Shown in pieces: positions 17,701-26,512 of a stretch of 32,472 bases of DNA. The number at the start of each line of letters is the position of its first letter. Position 1 is the first letter of the stretch. The notes beneath the pieces are model-generated. The model searched no databases and was not told where the DNA came from. It worked only from the letters and a program-made list of their open reading frames with translations. A program made the translations under genes and the position numbers. Origin of the DNA: Verrucomicrobiota bacterium (lineage in GTDB: Bacteria; Verrucomicrobiota; Verrucomicrobiia; Limisphaerales; CANJSG01); contig CANJSG010000019.1 in the NCBI GenBank assembly GCA_947476875.1, positions 1 to 32,472 of the forward strand, written 5' to 3'.

Positions 17701-17806
17701 ACCGCTTCCCCAGCTCCAACGACACTTTGTCGAGCGACGCGGCCGGGGCGGCAATGGCGCCAAGCAGCAGGATCGCAATCGATGAGATGGAGCGAAGAAA
17801 TGACAT
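14720..17806 (-). CDS. PSCyt1/DUF1587/DUF1592/DUF1588/DUF1585 exported cytochrome-type protein (first copy, long form)
   Basis: A 1028-residue exported protein (signal peptide about 1-24, ending APAAS). Domain order: PSCyt1 c-type haem domain with CLDCH (48-52) and a possible Met ligand in DMPPKKAK; DUF1587 (about 130-195, RRLSNAEYDRTIRDLTG); a long helical spacer (about 195-590) without a known domain; DUF1595 (AQKAFRRPLT); DUF1592 (about 677-805, ASRLSYFLWSSAPDEELL); DUF1588 with a second haem motif CAGCH (901-905); DUF1585 to the end. The family has no proven reaction; electron transfer linked to an extracytoplasmic oxidation is the usual suggestion. Start 17806 gives the best signal peptide; an upstream ATG at 17854 is possible. 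The spacer is about 200 residues longer than in the third copy. Confidence 0.9.
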   Translation of the reverse strand: MSFLRSISSIAILLLGAIAAPAASLDKVSLELGKRFEVTVRPFIGTYCLDCHGAEKPKADFDLSPYDNLKAVVRDHPHWEMVLEKLQIGDMPPKKAKQHPTSTQSQAVVAWIQEMRRHEAEKNAGDPGPVLARRLSNAEYDRTIRDLTGVDLKPTKEFPVDPANQDGFDNSGESLTMSPALLKKYLEAAREVSQHAVLNLDGIAFASHPMMVHTDRDKYGILRIVDFYLRQPTDFADYFAAAWRFKNRAALGKSRATLADIAIESKVSAKYLATVWESLNAKEEVGPIAKLQGMFRELPAQKRGEPAAEVRKSCEAMRDFVVTLREKIRPEVPNLNGPEMNPSAQALVLWKDRQWAANRRKFDPALLQIDGLVVTNVQAGAKAASYNRRKVKAKTREADANLKVPSDPAQRAKFEAAFARFAEVFPDAFYVKERARSFIDPEEEKANGNVGRLLSAGLHNQTGYFRDDGPLFDMVLDEKGRRELDHLWDEFNVIASVPQRMHQSTVYFERTDSRFLSDAEFDFARAEDKDCTTEPKVKKLAELYYAKAVRVGASEATLAAIKEHFERVPVAIARIEKMERDAEPKHVEALVQFAQKAFRRPLTAVERDGLLGFYRISREKDGLTHDDAIRDCIASVLMSPSFCYRVDLVEASGSQTPASPKTGSRAAKGKTVQPNGALPLSDYSLASRLSYFLWSSAPDEELLARAAAGDLHRPEVIVAQARRMLKDERVRGFAVEFGGHWLDFRRFEEHNAVDRQRFPNFNDKLRQSMFEEPVRFILNAVRENRPVLEFLDCDYTFVNPALARHYGLTIPAIASNDWVRVENIGSVGRGGLLSMSAFLTANSPGLRTSPVKRGYWVARRVLGERIPPPPASVPELPADEAKLGELTLRETLAKHRSDVSCAGCHQRFDSLGLVFEGFGPVGELRTKDLGGKPVDTHAVFSDGSEGSGLTGLRAYIKAHRQDDFLDNLCRKMLAYGLGRSLILSDDITVRDMRAKLRANGHRFDSLVESIVTSPQFLNKRGPEDLAAK

Positions 17807-17908
17807 TTGGGTGGCTGACCGGGCGAGTCTCACTTCATCCACGAGCTCACGCAACCCGCCGAATGGGGTGAATCGACGATCCCGGTATCCATGCTATTCG
17901 ATGACGCT

Positions 17909-19219
17909 TCAGCGTTTCTCCCCGTTGGACACGAAGAGGATCTTCGATCCATCCGGCGACCAGCAGGGATGTTCGATGCTGCCAACGCCTCCGAACAAGT
18001 GGGCGATGGTCCTGGGCGCTCCCCCGGACACGGGCATGAGCTTGAGGGAGACACGATGGTAGGCCACGGGCTTCTGCGGATTCGCGTCGTGCGGGTAGGC
18101 CAGATAGACGAGCCATCTCGAATCGGGCGACAGCTGGGGAAACCGCGCATGGTCGAGGTCGAAGGTCAGTTGGCGCGGATCGGTGCCGTCGAGCTTCTTG
18201 CGCCAGATCTGGCCGGTGCCTGTCTGACCATCGGCGAAGAAGAGGAACTGGCCGTCGGACTCGAGTCGTTTGGTGGCCGGCGGTGCCACGGGAGGTCTCG
18301 TCGGCCCGCCGGTGGCTGGGACGGACTGGATCTTCCCGCCGCTCTCGAAGACGACTTCCTTCCCGTCCCGGCCAAAGGCGAGTGCGCCGATCTTGTCGGT
18401 GGTTTCGTGGAGCACGAGGCGTTTGCCGCTGGCGACGTCGAGGGTCTCGATCCGGCTGCTGAAGACGAATGCCGCATAGTTGGTCGTCTTCACCTGCTTG
18501 TTCGGATGCCAGTCGGGCGCGACGGGCGTGGCGATTCGGACGTTCCAGACGCGGGCTTCCTGGACTGCATTGGTATCATGGGCCAGCACGTAGGGTCCGA
18601 TGAGAACTTCGTCCTTCAACTCCGGCAGCGTGATCGAACCCATGTCCTCCAGCGGCTCGCCGGGATGCGCCATCCGCATGGTGATCTTTTTTCCCATGCG
18701 TTCGAGCTGGATGATGTTTTCGCCGAAATACTGCTTCGGGAAAAAGATCTCCTCCTCGGGATCACGCATGTAGGCGCCGCGCATGGGACGCCATTGCAGC
18801 ACGACCAACCCATCGCCATGGACGCAGGAGTTGACGCTGACGGCGTCGTGGTCGGTGGTCTCGCGGATCATCCAGCCGGTTTTGCGATGGGTATTGCCCT
18901 TCTCGTTGCCGACGAGCTGGAAATTGGCCGTCAGGAGGAAGTCGCCTTTGATCTTCTTGTAGAGGAAATGGAACTCGTCGTGGTTGAACCAGATGTTGTA
19001 GCCGCCTCCCTTGAGTGTGTAGGTCTGGCTGGCCTCGTCGTATTCGGAGGAGCCGGCGCGCTTCGGGCCGCCAATATCGGCGGCCTTCGTGAACTCGCCG
19101 ACCTGAGCGGCGGCAAATCGAAGCGTGAGAAGCAGGAGCGCGACCGTCACGAATCGCGAAGTCCGAATCCACGAAGGCCGAAGGAAGAACGGAGGACGAA
19201 CAGCAAAATTCTGCGTCAT
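17909..19219 (-). CDS. Exported TolB-like beta-propeller protein with N-terminal LamG/DUF1349-like domain
   Basis: A 436-residue protein with a signal peptide (about 1-38, ending RFAAAQ). Residues about 40-225 resemble a concanavalin-like sandwich (KGGGYNIWFNHDEFHFLYK, GDFLLTANFQLVG, KTGWMIRE), as in DUF1349. From about 235 it has WD40-like PD40 repeats: DKIGALAFGRDGKEVVFES, RFPQLSPDSRWLVYLAY and PCWSPDGSKILFVSNG. It ends at a stop two residues after NGEKR, so the propeller seems to have only about four to five blades, which is the normal size for this short family. A sugar- or polymer-sensing role is plausible but unproven. It lies 102 bases upstream of the first DUF1592 gene in the same direction and may be co-transcribed. 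Confidence 0.82.
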   Translation of the reverse strand: MTQNFAVRPPFFLRPSWIRTSRFVTVALLLLTLRFAAAQVGEFTKAADIGGPKRAGSSEYDEASQTYTLKGGGYNIWFNHDEFHFLYKKIKGDFLLTANFQLVGNEKGNTHRKTGWMIRETTDHDAVSVNSCVHGDGLVVLQWRPMRGAYMRDPEEEIFFPKQYFGENIIQLERMGKKITMRMAHPGEPLEDMGSITLPELKDEVLIGPYVLAHDTNAVQEARVWNVRIATPVAPDWHPNKQVKTTNYAAFVFSSRIETLDVASGKRLVLHETTDKIGALAFGRDGKEVVFESGGKIQSVPATGGPTRPPVAPPATKRLESDGQFLFFADGQTGTGQIWRKKLDGTDPRQLTFDLDHARFPQLSPDSRWLVYLAYPHDANPQKPVAYHRVSLKLMPVSGGAPRTIAHLFGGVGSIEHPCWSPDGSKILFVSNGEKR

Positions 19220-19256
19220 GGGTGTGGGCGTTGTGATGATGGTAAATCGGATCCGG

Positions 19257-19567
19257 TCAGTCTGTCATTGGCGTGAACGGCAGCTTGACGGTGAGACTGG
19301 TCAGCCCTCGTTGGATGTTCTCGAAGAGATCGGCTTCGAACGCCTTGCCGATGTTGTTTCCATCGAGGTTTTCGCGCGCATGGTCATCGGATCGGGAAAT
19401 GAATGCGCCAGCACCTTGGGCGAACCGCAGGCGAGCAGACCCTTGGACTTGAACTCGGCCTTGCACTGCTTGATCCCAGCCATCCAATCGGCGGCGCGGC
19501 TCTTGGGCTACACGACGAGGGCCAGCGCCAAGAGCGCCGGCAGCAGGGGATGGGGCAGAGTCTTCAT
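19257..19567 (-). pseudogene. Broken gene for a small exported protein (nonsense plus frameshift)
   Basis: From the ATG at 19567 the frame reads MKTLPHPLLPALLALALVV, a good signal-peptide core, then meets a TAG where the cleavage region should follow (PKSRAAD). Beyond it the same frame continues with a protein-like segment (DWMAGIKQCKAEFKSKGLLA), then loses sense near 19400. A second frame takes over with NIGKAFEADLFENIQRGL and LTVKLPFTPMTD before a stop at 19257. This fits one nonsense change and one frameshift in a gene of about 100 codons. I do not recognise the family. A sequencing error pair is the other explanation. Confidence 0.4.
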
Positions 19568-19616
19568 GGAGTCTGTGGGGTTGAGGAGAGACGGTTGAGT
19601 GGCTGCTTAATTTAGG

Positions 19617-19650
19617 GGTTGTGAACCTATTCGGGAAAAGTTCAACAACC
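19617..19650 (-). terminator. Possible terminator hairpin after the three-helix membrane protein gene
   Basis: GGTTGTGAAC (19617-19626) and GTTCAACAACC (19640-19650) pair with one bulged base. Read on the minus strand the hairpin comes 42 bases after the stop of the 93-residue membrane protein gene and is followed by an A/T-rich run. It lacks a strong T-run. Confidence 0.35.
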
Positions 19651-19691
19651 GAGTCGGAGGGGCAGATCCACCGAACGGTTAGGCCGCTTGG

Positions 19692-19973
19692 TCATACCGT
19701 CGGCAAAAGGCAAACGAACAATGTCCAGATGCTGACAGCCAACCCGTAGACTGCCAAACATCCGAATTGTCGTAAGTAAGAGAGCGAAAAGAGGAGCAGC
19801 GTGAAGCCACACAAGATCGCGAGAACGAGCGGAGCACCGTGCATGATATCCTGGATGCTCGGTCGCCGAGATTCGGCCCAAAGGATCGCGGCGGAAAGCG
19901 TGAGGCACGCGGCCATCAAGGAGCGAAAGCACACCCGCTCGATCGGCTGCTTGGGATTTTGAGTCTCGGGCAT
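19692..19973 (-). CDS. Small membrane protein with three helices, function unknown
   Basis: A 93-residue frame, MPETQNPKQPIERVCF at the start, then three hydrophobic segments (about 18-33, 46-63 and 68-88, the last containing YGLAVSIWTLFVCLLPTV). The hydrophobic pattern and lower GC than neighbouring genes suggest a real, perhaps recently acquired or poorly conserved, gene. It follows the second DUF1552 gene by 39 bases in the same direction and may be read from the same transcript. No family recognised. The alternative frame across the same bases is less protein-like. Confidence 0.55.
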   Translation of the reverse strand: MPETQNPKQPIERVCFRSLMAACLTLSAAILWAESRRPSIQDIMHGAPLVLAILCGFTLLLFSLSYLRQFGCLAVYGLAVSIWTLFVCLLPTV

Positions 19974-20012
19974 GTCGTGCGTAGTAGCCTAACCATCTGC
20001 CTCACCCGATTC

Positions 20013-21404
20013 CTATGCGACAAGCTCCAACCGTCCGGTCGAGTCGCCATGGCGTTCGATGCCCTTCGCTCCCATCCGGTCGGCCATGCTGAGGAACAGG
20101 TTGGTGAGCGGAACATTCCTGGCCTTCACGAAGCGGCCCGACTGAAGGGTTCCGCCGCCGGAACCGGCCAGGAGGATGGGGAGGTTGGTGTGGGTATGGC
20201 GGTTGCCGTCGGCGTTGCCTGAGCCATAGACGATCATCGAGTTGTGCAGCAATGACCGGCCGTCCACGTCCTTGGTCTGCTCCATCTTCGTGAGGAATTT
20301 GCCGAGCTGCTTCACATACCAGAGGTCGATCTCCTTCACCTTGTCGATCTGCTCCTGCTGGTTGCGGTGATGTGTGAGGTTGTGGTGCCCCTCGGTCAGG
20401 CCGATCTCGGTGAAGGTGCGGTTGCTGCCCTCGCCGGCCAGCAGCATGCTGGCGATGCGCGTGGAGTCGGTCTGGAATGCGAGCGTCATCATGTCGAACA
20501 TGAGCGCGATGTGCTCCTCGTAGCTTGGCGGGATGCCGGCCGGGGAATCCACGGAGGGATTTGCGAGTGGGAACTTCTCGGCCTTCTCGATGCGCTGCTC
20601 GATCTCGCGGACGGCGGTGAGATACTGGTCGAGCTTCTGCCGGTCGCGGCCGTTCATCTTCTTCTCGATGGCGGCGGCGTCGGCCATGACGAAGTCGAGG
20701 ATGGACTGCTCTTCCCGCTGGCGGCGCTTGAGATTCTCCACACGCTCGGCCTGGGAACCGACGCCGAATAGTCGCTCGAAGACGAGGCGCGGATTAGGCT
20801 CGGGCGAGACGGGCTGTGTGGGCGAACGCCAGGCGAGATTGTATTCGTAGGCGCAGGAGTAGCCGGAGTCGCAGTTGCCGGCCTTGCGGACGGAATCGCA
20901 GGTCAGTTCGAGCGACGGAAAGCGTGTGAGATGCCCGATCTGGCGGGCCACGATCTGGTCGATGGAAGTCCCGGCGTAGATATCGGAGCCGGCGGTCTTC
21001 TTGATGCGCACGCCGGTGAGGAACGTGCCGCCGGCGCGGGCATGGTCGCCGCCGCCATCCGGTCCGGCGTCGGCGCTGATGTCCTCAAGGCCCCCGACGA
21101 CCTGGAGTTCGTGGCGGACCTTCTCCAGCGGCTGCAGCGTCCGTGACAAGGCGAAGTCCTTGCCCTCGTTCTCGGGGAACCAGGCGGAAGGAATGGTGCC
21201 GTTGGGCACGTAGAGGAAGGCCATCCGCGTCGGCGCCACTCTTGCGGCGGCGGCCGCCGGCGCAGAGAACGATCTAAACGGGCTCAGCGACTCGAAGGCG
21301 GGCAGAGCCATGCACGCGCCGATCCCGCGCAAGAAGGTCCGGCGGCTCAGGCTGGCGTGGCGTTCGGCGGCGAGGTTGCGGTTGGACATCGGGTTCTTGT
21401 TCAT
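20013..21404 (-). CDS. DUF1552 domain-containing protein, Tat-exported (second copy)
   Basis: A 463-residue protein. SRRTFLRG at 20-27 is a twin-arginine signal followed by IGACMALPAFESL. DUF1552 landmarks include RMAFLYVPNGTIPSAWFP, VVGGLEDISAD, GTFLTGVRIKKT, YAGTSIDQIVARQIG, LELTCDSV, KLDQYLTAVREIEQRI, MMTLAFQTDSTRIASMLLA, GLTEGHHNLTHH and LPILLAGSGGGTLQSGR. The His-rich HHNLTHH stretch could bind metal (inference). The start at 21404 overlaps the stop of the DUF1592 gene as ATGA; the frame is open further upstream to 21851 but that part is antisense-like arginine-rich sequence inside DUF1592. An ATG at 21389 is a second possible start. Partner of the upstream DUF1592 protein. Confidence 0.92.
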   Translation of the reverse strand: MNKNPMSNRNLAAERHASLSRRTFLRGIGACMALPAFESLSPFRSFSAPAAAAARVAPTRMAFLYVPNGTIPSAWFPENEGKDFALSRTLQPLEKVRHELQVVGGLEDISADAGPDGGGDHARAGGTFLTGVRIKKTAGSDIYAGTSIDQIVARQIGHLTRFPSLELTCDSVRKAGNCDSGYSCAYEYNLAWRSPTQPVSPEPNPRLVFERLFGVGSQAERVENLKRRQREEQSILDFVMADAAAIEKKMNGRDRQKLDQYLTAVREIEQRIEKAEKFPLANPSVDSPAGIPPSYEEHIALMFDMMTLAFQTDSTRIASMLLAGEGSNRTFTEIGLTEGHHNLTHHRNQQEQIDKVKEIDLWYVKQLGKFLTKMEQTKDVDGRSLLHNSMIVYGSGNADGNRHTHTNLPILLAGSGGGTLQSGRFVKARNVPLTNLFLSMADRMGAKGIERHGDSTGRLELVA

Positions 21405-24127
21405 GGCTTGGAAGGTTTGATGGCGGCCTGGCGTGTGGCGGCGGAACCGGGAGAAGGTTCGGCGGAATTGGAAGCGGAGTCGGTCGCTTTGGTCCGCATT
21501 TTCTGGAAGGGGGCGGATTCGATCACGCCCATGAGGAGCACGGAGAACTTGCCGTTCCCTTTCTCGAGCTTGGCGACGATCTGGTCGATGGTCTCGACGT
21601 CGTAGTGCTCCGTGCCGCGGCCGAGGGCGTAGGTCACGAGCTTCTCGGTGAAGCAGCGGTAGAAGTCGCCCTTGTGTTCCGTCGCGAGGATCCGTTTCAG
21701 CTCGGCGACGCCGTTGAAGGACTCGCCGGTGATGAGCCGACCGGCGGTATCGATCGACTGGTTGCGCTCCTTGTCGCGCCACATGCCCATGGCGTTGAAG
21801 TTCTCGAAGGCCAGGCCGATGGGGTCCATGCGGGCGTGGCAGGAGGCGCACAACGGCTTCTCACGGTGGATCTGCATGGCCTCACGCATGGTGAGCTCGC
21901 GGTCCTTGACGCCCTGTTCGGTCGCTTCGAGCGAGGGGATGTTCGGCGGCGGCGGCGGGGCCGGAGTGCCCAAGAAGTTCTCGAGGATGAACAGGCCGCG
22001 CTTCACGGGCGAGGTGCGGTCCGGGTTCGAAGTGACGACGAGGGCGCTGCCGTGGGTGAGGACGCCGCCGCGCGGGCTGCCGGCCGGAAGGGCGACGCGC
22101 CGCATCTCGGTGCCTGTCACGTCGAGGTTCGTCAGGCCATAGACCTTGGCGAGCTTCTCGTTGAGGAAGGTGAAATCGCTGTCGATCAACTCGGTCACCG
22201 GACGGTCTTCGTGGATGATCGTGGAGACAAACATCTCGGTCTCCTGCTTCATCGCGTCGCGCAACTCGCGGTCGAGTTCGACGCGCGGATTCGTTGGACG
22301 CCTGAAGTTGTTGAATCCCTGCTTGCCTCTTTTTCCGGCCCCGAAGGCGAGGGCATTGGTGCCGGCGGCATTCGTCCCCAGGGCCACGTTCGTGGACAGC
22401 AGTCCGGGGGTAAAGGCGGGCACATTGGTGCGGGAGGCCTGCTGGGCGCGGAAGGCGGCCGCCTGTTCTCTCACCTGTTTCTCCGTGCCATCGTCGCGCG
22501 CCAGCACGGCACGGGCGTTGATGGCGATGCCGTCCACGTCGCGGGTCTGAAGCCATTGGCCGGTGAAGTTCTGCACGAGCTTCTCCGAGCGCGGATCGGC
22601 CAGCATCCGTTTGACCTGCGCGGCTTGGTTCTTCCGCAGCTCGCCTTTGCCGGCGAGGGCGATCAGTTCCTCGTCCGGCATGGTGGACCAGAGAAAGTAG
22701 GCGAGGCGTGAGGCGAGGGCGTATTCGTCGATGTCGGCGACGTCGCCCTTGGCCGTCGCGGCGGAGGGTTCCTCTATCCGGAAAAGAAAACGCGGCGAGG
22801 CGAGCACGGCGACCATCGCGTGGGCTATGCCGGCCTCGAAGGATTTGCCCGGCGCAGTGTAAACTCCTTCAGCGAGGGCGGCGAGTCGGTCGGCCGTGGC
22901 GGCTTCCACGGGACGACGGAATGCTTTCGTCGCGAAGCGCGCCATGAGTTCCGAAGCGTAGGCGCGGCGCCCGGCGGCGTCTTCGGGGGCCTGTCTGGTG
23001 AAGAAGCGATCGAAGTTCTTGGGAGTGATCCAGTGCTCCTTCTCCAGCGGTCCATGCAATGTCACGCGTGCGATCCGCATGTCGAGGGAGTTGATCTTCT
23101 TGTCCACCGGAGTGAGCGGTTCCAGCTCGATGGTCATCTTCTTTTCGCCGGGCTCCCACTTCGCGTCGAAGTCGAAGCTGAAGCTCTTGTTGTCATGCCA
23201 GCCGAACTCCTTCTTCAGGACTTCACGGCCGTCGATCTTGAACGTCACGCGGCAACGACCGGGATCGTAGTCGAAGTTGCCCTTGACCGCGAGGTCGAGC
23301 GTGACGCGGTAGCGGCCGGACTTCTCGACCTGCGCGGACGTGGCGACGCTGGCGGGCTCGTAGTAGTTGAGCGTCCGCATGGCGTCCTGCGGGTTGCCGC
23401 GCCCGCCGAATCCACCGCGACCACGGCCTTTGGCCTGATCCGGTGCCGCACCGACAGCGGTGAAACGGATGCCCGGAATGACGCGCTCGGGGATGACCTT
23501 GCCCACGATGGGAACCGCCTCGGACACGATGGCCTTGGCGGCGGCCATGTATTTCTCGAGGAGCATCGGCGAGACGGTGAGCACGTCGCCGATGTTGTCG
23601 AAACCGTAACCGGTGTCGTCCGGCGGGAATTCAACCTCGGAGTTGAAGTCGATGCCCATCAGGTCGCGGATCGTGTTGCGATACTCGACGCGGTTCAGCC
23701 GTCGGACGGTCACGCGGCCGGGATCGGGATTTTTCGGATCGATGCCGAAGGCGGCATACTTGATCCAGCGTTCGAGCTTCTGCTGGTCCGCTGCCGAAGG
23801 ACGGGGCTTTTTCGCCGGCGGCATCAGACCCGCACGGGTGTTCTTCAGGACGTTGAACCACAGCTCCGGATGCAGCAGCGCGGCGTCCGTCTTGAAGACG
23901 TCGAATGCGACTCCGCCCTTGGACTCCCCGTCGGCATGGCAGTCCGAGCAATACTCCTTGAGGATGGGCTCAACTTCGCGACGGAACTGCGCGGCCGCCG
24001 GAATCTCCGCGCCAGAAGCCGCCGCGCACGTGATCGCGACCGCAACCATAAGTCGCGCCGTCAACGGAAGGCACAATCCGACGGTTGGGATTGCGCTCTG
24101 AAATTCGAACATGGACGCGGTGATCAT
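21401..24127 (-). CDS. PSCyt1/DUF1587/DUF1595/DUF1592/DUF1588/DUF1585 exported cytochrome-type protein (second copy)
   Basis: A 908-residue exported protein with an internal-start-like leader, then hydrophobic [15 protein letters not shown] (26-40). It has a haem motif CSDCH (60-64) with [11 protein letters not shown] as possible Met ligand; DUF1587 (about 115-180, [20 protein letters not shown]); a sandwich segment resembling a carbohydrate-binding module (about 225-335, [28 protein letters not shown]); DUF1595 ([12 protein letters not shown]); DUF1592 ([20 protein letters not shown]); a low-complexity insert rich in Asn, Thr, Ala and Gly (about 540-600); DUF1588 with CASCH (760-764); and DUF1585. 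The start at 24127 overlaps the esterase stop as ATGA. Reaction unknown; the sugar-binding-like part suggests a polymer substrate. Confidence 0.9.
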   Translation of the reverse strand: MITASMFEFQSAIPTVGLCLPLTARLMVAVAITCAAASGAEIPAAAQFRREVEPILKEYCSDCHADGESKGGVAFDVFKTDAALLHPELWFNVLKNTRAGLMPPAKKPRPSAADQQKLERWIKYAAFGIDPKNPDPGRVTVRRLNRVEYRNTIRDLMGIDFNSEVEFPPDDTGYGFDNIGDVLTVSPMLLEKYMAAAKAIVSEAVPIVGKVIPERVIPGIRFTAVGAAPDQAKGRGRGGFGGRGNPQDAMRTLNYYEPASVATSAQVEKSGRYRVTLDLAVKGNFDYDPGRCRVTFKIDGREVLKKEFGWHDNKSFSFDFDAKWEPGEKKMTIELEPLTPVDKKINSLDMRIARVTLHGPLEKEHWITPKNFDRFFTRQAPEDAAGRRAYASELMARFATKAFRRPVEAATADRLAALAEGVYTAPGKSFEAGIAHAMVAVLASPRFLFRIEEPSAATAKGDVADIDEYALASRLAYFLWSTMPDEELIALAGKGELRKNQAAQVKRMLADPRSEKLVQNFTGQWLQTRDVDGIAINARAVLARDDGTEKQVREQAAAFRAQQASRTNVPAFTPGLLSTNVALGTNAAGTNALAFGAGKRGKQGFNNFRRPTNPRVELDRELRDAMKQETEMFVSTIIHEDRPVTELIDSDFTFLNEKLAKVYGLTNLDVTGTEMRRVALPAGSPRGGVLTHGSALVVTSNPDRTSPVKRGLFILENFLGTPAPPPPPNIPSLEATEQGVKDRELTMREAMQIHREKPLCASCHARMDPIGLAFENFNAMGMWRDKERNQSIDTAGRLITGESFNGVAELKRILATEHKGDFYRCFTEKLVTYALGRGTEHYDVETIDQIVAKLEKGNGKFSVLLMGVIESAPFQKMRTKATDSASNSAEPSPGSAATRQAAIKPSKP

Positions 24128-25209
24128 GGTTTCTTGGCGGCTCCACCGCCGCTGGCAGGCGCGGATCCCGGCTGGTTGGCCGGATGGCGGAACGACCGTT
24201 CGACCATGTCGTTCGGATCCGTGGAAACCGGCTGGTCCCGCCAAAGCCAGCGCATCATTTCCGGAAAGATCGCGCCGCCCTGCTTCTGGCCGTGGTTGCC
24301 GATGCCCCAGGAGTAGTTCACGTCGTAGCCCTTCTTGGTGAGGGCGTTCATCAAACGGACGTTCTGCAGGAACCAATCTCCATTGGGCCGACCGGGGCGG
24401 CGGTTGTCGTTGCGGCCGTCCTGCATGAAGATCCGGAACGGCTTCTTCTCACTCTCGGCCACCAGTTCGGGATAGATGAACTCTCCGCGGATATCCGTGT
24501 AGCTTCCGACGAAGGTGATGATCTTCCGGAAATCATTCGGCCGGAACCAGGCCACGGAGAACGCGGCGCACCCGCCCGAACTCGACCCCATCATGCCGTG
24601 CAGGTCCGGCTCGGGTGAGATGTTGTATTCCTTCTTCAGCGCCGGCATCAGCTCTTCCACGATGACCCGGGCGTATTTGTCGGTCGGCGGGTTGTATTCC
24701 TCGGCGCGGTTCGACGTGCGGTCGCCCCAGTCGCGGGGATTGGGCTCCGGCTGGTCGGGACGCCGGCCCGGATTGATGAACACGCCGAGCATGACGGGGA
24801 TTTCACGCCGGAAGATCAGGTTGTCCAAAACGTTGTGCGCCTGGACGTCGCCCGGCTCGACCATCATCGCCTGTCCGTCGTTGAACACCATCACGGGAGT
24901 CGGCTGCGCCGGGTCGTATTGGGCCGGGACATAGACCCAGTAGGTGTGCTGCGTTCCAGGAAAGACGTTGCTCGGGATGACCTTGGCCTCGGAGAACTTC
25001 CCCTTCGGCACACCGTCCATCGGCTTGGAATCGGGCCCGAGCCGGTAGAAGAAATCGTTGGTGTTCGGGATTCCCCGGCCTGCCCGTGCGGGCGTCGCAG
25101 CGGCGCCCGGCACCACGGCATCGGCCGTCCGGCCAACGTCGGAGCCGAGCAACAAAACAGCCGCTACCGATGCGATCACGCTTCTCATATAGATTGGGTT
25201 CGAATTCAT
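24124..25209 (-). CDS. Exported esterase, alpha/beta-hydrolase (esterase D/Fes-like family)
   Basis: A 361-residue protein with a signal peptide (about 1-31, [19 protein letters not shown] then RTADA). Features of the PF00756 esterase family: [13 protein letters not shown] (88-100), [12 protein letters not shown] (105-116), the nucleophile elbow GMMGSSSGG (205-213) with Ser210 in GxSxG, and a late His in [11 protein letters not shown] that can complete the triad; an Asp in [10 protein letters not shown] is the likely acid. Relatives hydrolyse ferulate, acetyl or siderophore esters, so side-chain removal from a polysaccharide is a fair guess here. First gene of a three-gene operon with the second DUF1592/DUF1552 pair, divergent from the PAS-AraC gene. 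A GAGG lies just before the ATG. The start at 25209 is preferred to the ATG at 25461. Confidence 0.87.
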   Translation of the reverse strand: MNSNPIYMRSVIASVAAVLLLGSDVGRTADAVVPGAAATPARAGRGIPNTNDFFYRLGPDSKPMDGVPKGKFSEAKVIPSNVFPGTQHTYWVYVPAQYDPAQPTPVMVFNDGQAMMVEPGDVQAHNVLDNLIFRREIPVMLGVFINPGRRPDQPEPNPRDWGDRTSNRAEEYNPPTDKYARVIVEELMPALKKEYNISPEPDLHGMMGSSSGGCAAFSVAWFRPNDFRKIITFVGSYTDIRGEFIYPELVAESEKKPFRIFMQDGRNDNRRPGRPNGDWFLQNVRLMNALTKKGYDVNYSWGIGNHGQKQGGAIFPEMMRWLWRDQPVSTDPNDMVERSFRHPANQPGSAPASGGGAAKKP

Positions 25210-25342
25210 CCTCGCAGAACAGGCCAGCCACTTCTTGTGATCCGGCGACAAAAAATTGAAGAATCCAGCCACGCCATCGGTCGTGCATTCGACCATCCTT
25301 CGTCGGATCCGAATAAGAACGCGCCAACCAGACCGCAAGATC
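25210..25342. promoter_or_regulatory. Divergent promoter region between esterase operon and PAS-AraC regulator
   Basis: The 133 bases between the two divergent starts must hold both promoters. Two symmetric sites are visible: GGTCG-N6-CGACC (25279-25294) and the 10-base palindrome TCGGATCCGA (25303-25312). Either could be an operator for the AraC-type protein, although AraC proteins usually bind direct repeats. No convincing -35/-10 pair was found. Confidence 0.35.
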
Positions 25343-26182
25343 ATGCGAAATACCGCCAAGCAAAAGCCTGAAACAGGGAAAGACTCGAAGCGGCGCCCTA
25401 CCCCGCCAACCGGTGGCGAATCGCTTAAGGTCCGGCTCGGGTTTCGTGATGATTTCTTCAAGGGTCAGGTCGATGCCAAACAGTTGCTCCAGCCGTTCGA
25501 CCACTTGCCGGGCCTGCTCTACTTCGTCAAGGACGCGGAAAGCCGGTTGATGGCCATGAGCCGCGACGTCGCGTTGCGGGTGGGCTTCAAGGACGAGGAG
25601 GAAATGATCGGCCTGACGGTCCACAGCTACCTTCCGCCGGACCTCGCGGACAAATACATCGCCGACGACCAACTCGTGATGCGCCAAGGCGAACCCCTCT
25701 GCAACATCGTGGAGATCTGGTTCAACGAACAGGGAGTGCGCGACTGGATCATCACCGACAAGTATCCGCTGCGCGACACGAGCGGAAAGGTGGTGGGACT
25801 CATCGGCACGATCCAACCCTTTGAAGCCCGGAGAAAGATGCTGGCCTCGCTCGGACCAGTCGGCAAAGCCGCCGACTTCATCAGAGACCACCTCGGCGAG
25901 CCGATCATGCTTTCCGCCATCGCCCGCCATGCGGGCTTCTCCGAGCGCCAGCTCCAGCGCCTCTTCCGCCAGGTCTTCGGCATGACCATGCAGCAGTTCA
26001 TCATCCGTTCCCGCATCCAGGCCGCCATCCACGAATTGACCCGGTCCAGACGGTCGATCGTCGAAATCGCGATGAAGTTCGGCTTCAGCGACCAGAGCGC
26101 GTTCACCAACCAGTTCCGCCAAGTCACCGGCATGCCGCCGAGCTCCTACCGCAAACGCTACTTCGCCGAGTTCACGCCGTGA
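25343..26182 (+). CDS. AraC-family transcriptional regulator with N-terminal PAS domain
   Basis: A 279-residue cytoplasmic regulator. A PAS-type sensor domain spans about 45-162 ([53 protein letters not shown]). A C-terminal AraC DNA-binding domain spans about 173-275, with two helix-turn-helix units: [20 protein letters not shown] (190-209) and [21 protein letters not shown] (238-258), then the usual [12 protein letters not shown]. The start at 25343 (MRNTAKQ) is preferred; an upstream ATG at 25256 would add 29 basic residues. It is the only plus-strand gene and diverges from the esterase/DUF1592/DUF1552 operon, so it most likely controls that operon in response to a small ligand or redox cue bound in the PAS domain (inference). 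Confidence 0.88.
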   Translation: MRNTAKQKPETGKDSKRRPTPPTGGESLKVRLGFRDDFFKGQVDAKQLLQPFDHLPGLLYFVKDAESRLMAMSRDVALRVGFKDEEEMIGLTVHSYLPPDLADKYIADDQLVMRQGEPLCNIVEIWFNEQGVRDWIITDKYPLRDTSGKVVGLIGTIQPFEARRKMLASLGPVGKAADFIRDHLGEPIMLSAIARHAGFSERQLQRLFRQVFGMTMQQFIIRSRIQAAIHELTRSRRSIVEIAMKFGFSDQSAFTNQFRQVTGMPPSSYRKRYFAEFTP

Positions 26183-26249
26183 ATGGTCGAGCCTCGTCAA
26201 TAATTCCTAAGACGAGCCAGGAATCTGCGAACTCCGGCGAGACAACCAC

Positions 26250-26354
26250 TCACGAATTCCAGCGGTAGATGAACGACTTCGCCGTGTAGTTCCCCTCGGC
26301 AAGGACGAGGTGTTTGTCGGTGCTGTTCACGGTCGCCGGAGTGGATGGCCTCAT
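26250..26354 (-). pseudogene. Possible C-terminal gene remnant or 34-codon small frame
   Basis: From ATG 26354 a frame reads MRPSTPATVNSTDKH, then LVLAEGNYTAKSFIYRWNS before TGA at 26250. The last 19 residues look like an ordinary protein end, while upstream in-frame sequence is proline/arginine-rich noise. It could be the tail of a deleted gene or a tiny protein. Family not recognised. Confidence 0.25.
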
Positions 26355-26489
26355 CGAGTGTCGCGGCCGAGGGGGCGACGGTCGCCGCGCGTTGGCGAGC
26401 AAAGCAGCCGGACAGCAGCCTACCGATCACGGCGCCGCGTCGTTTGTTTTTCTCGGACGACTATTCTGCGAATTTCCGATCAGAGGCAA

Positions 26490-26512
26490 CGCGTGCCCGA
26501 ACGGGCAACGCC
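26490..26512 (-). terminator. Possible terminator hairpin after the third DUF1552 gene
   Basis: On the minus strand GCGTTGCCC pairs with GGGCACGC around the loop GTTC, beginning 22 bases after the stop at 26534. The stem has 4 plus 3 pairs with an internal mismatch, and no T-run follows, so support is weak. Confidence 0.3.

Noticed and set aside
15788-17785. Long open plus-strand frame (665 codons) opposite the first DUF1592 gene
   Set aside because: It mirrors a clearly recognisable minus-strand gene; its product is valine/glutamate/arginine-rich with no motifs. High GC makes such antisense frames common.
17819-17908. Continuation of the TolB-like propeller past its stop
   Set aside because: No further blade motifs appear in any minus-strand frame after the stop, so truncation by frameshift is not supported.
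21405-21851. N-terminal extension of the second DUF1552 gene
   Set aside because: The added 149 residues are arginine-rich and lie in the wrong frame of the DUF1592 C-terminus. The Tat signal directly after 21404 fixes the start.
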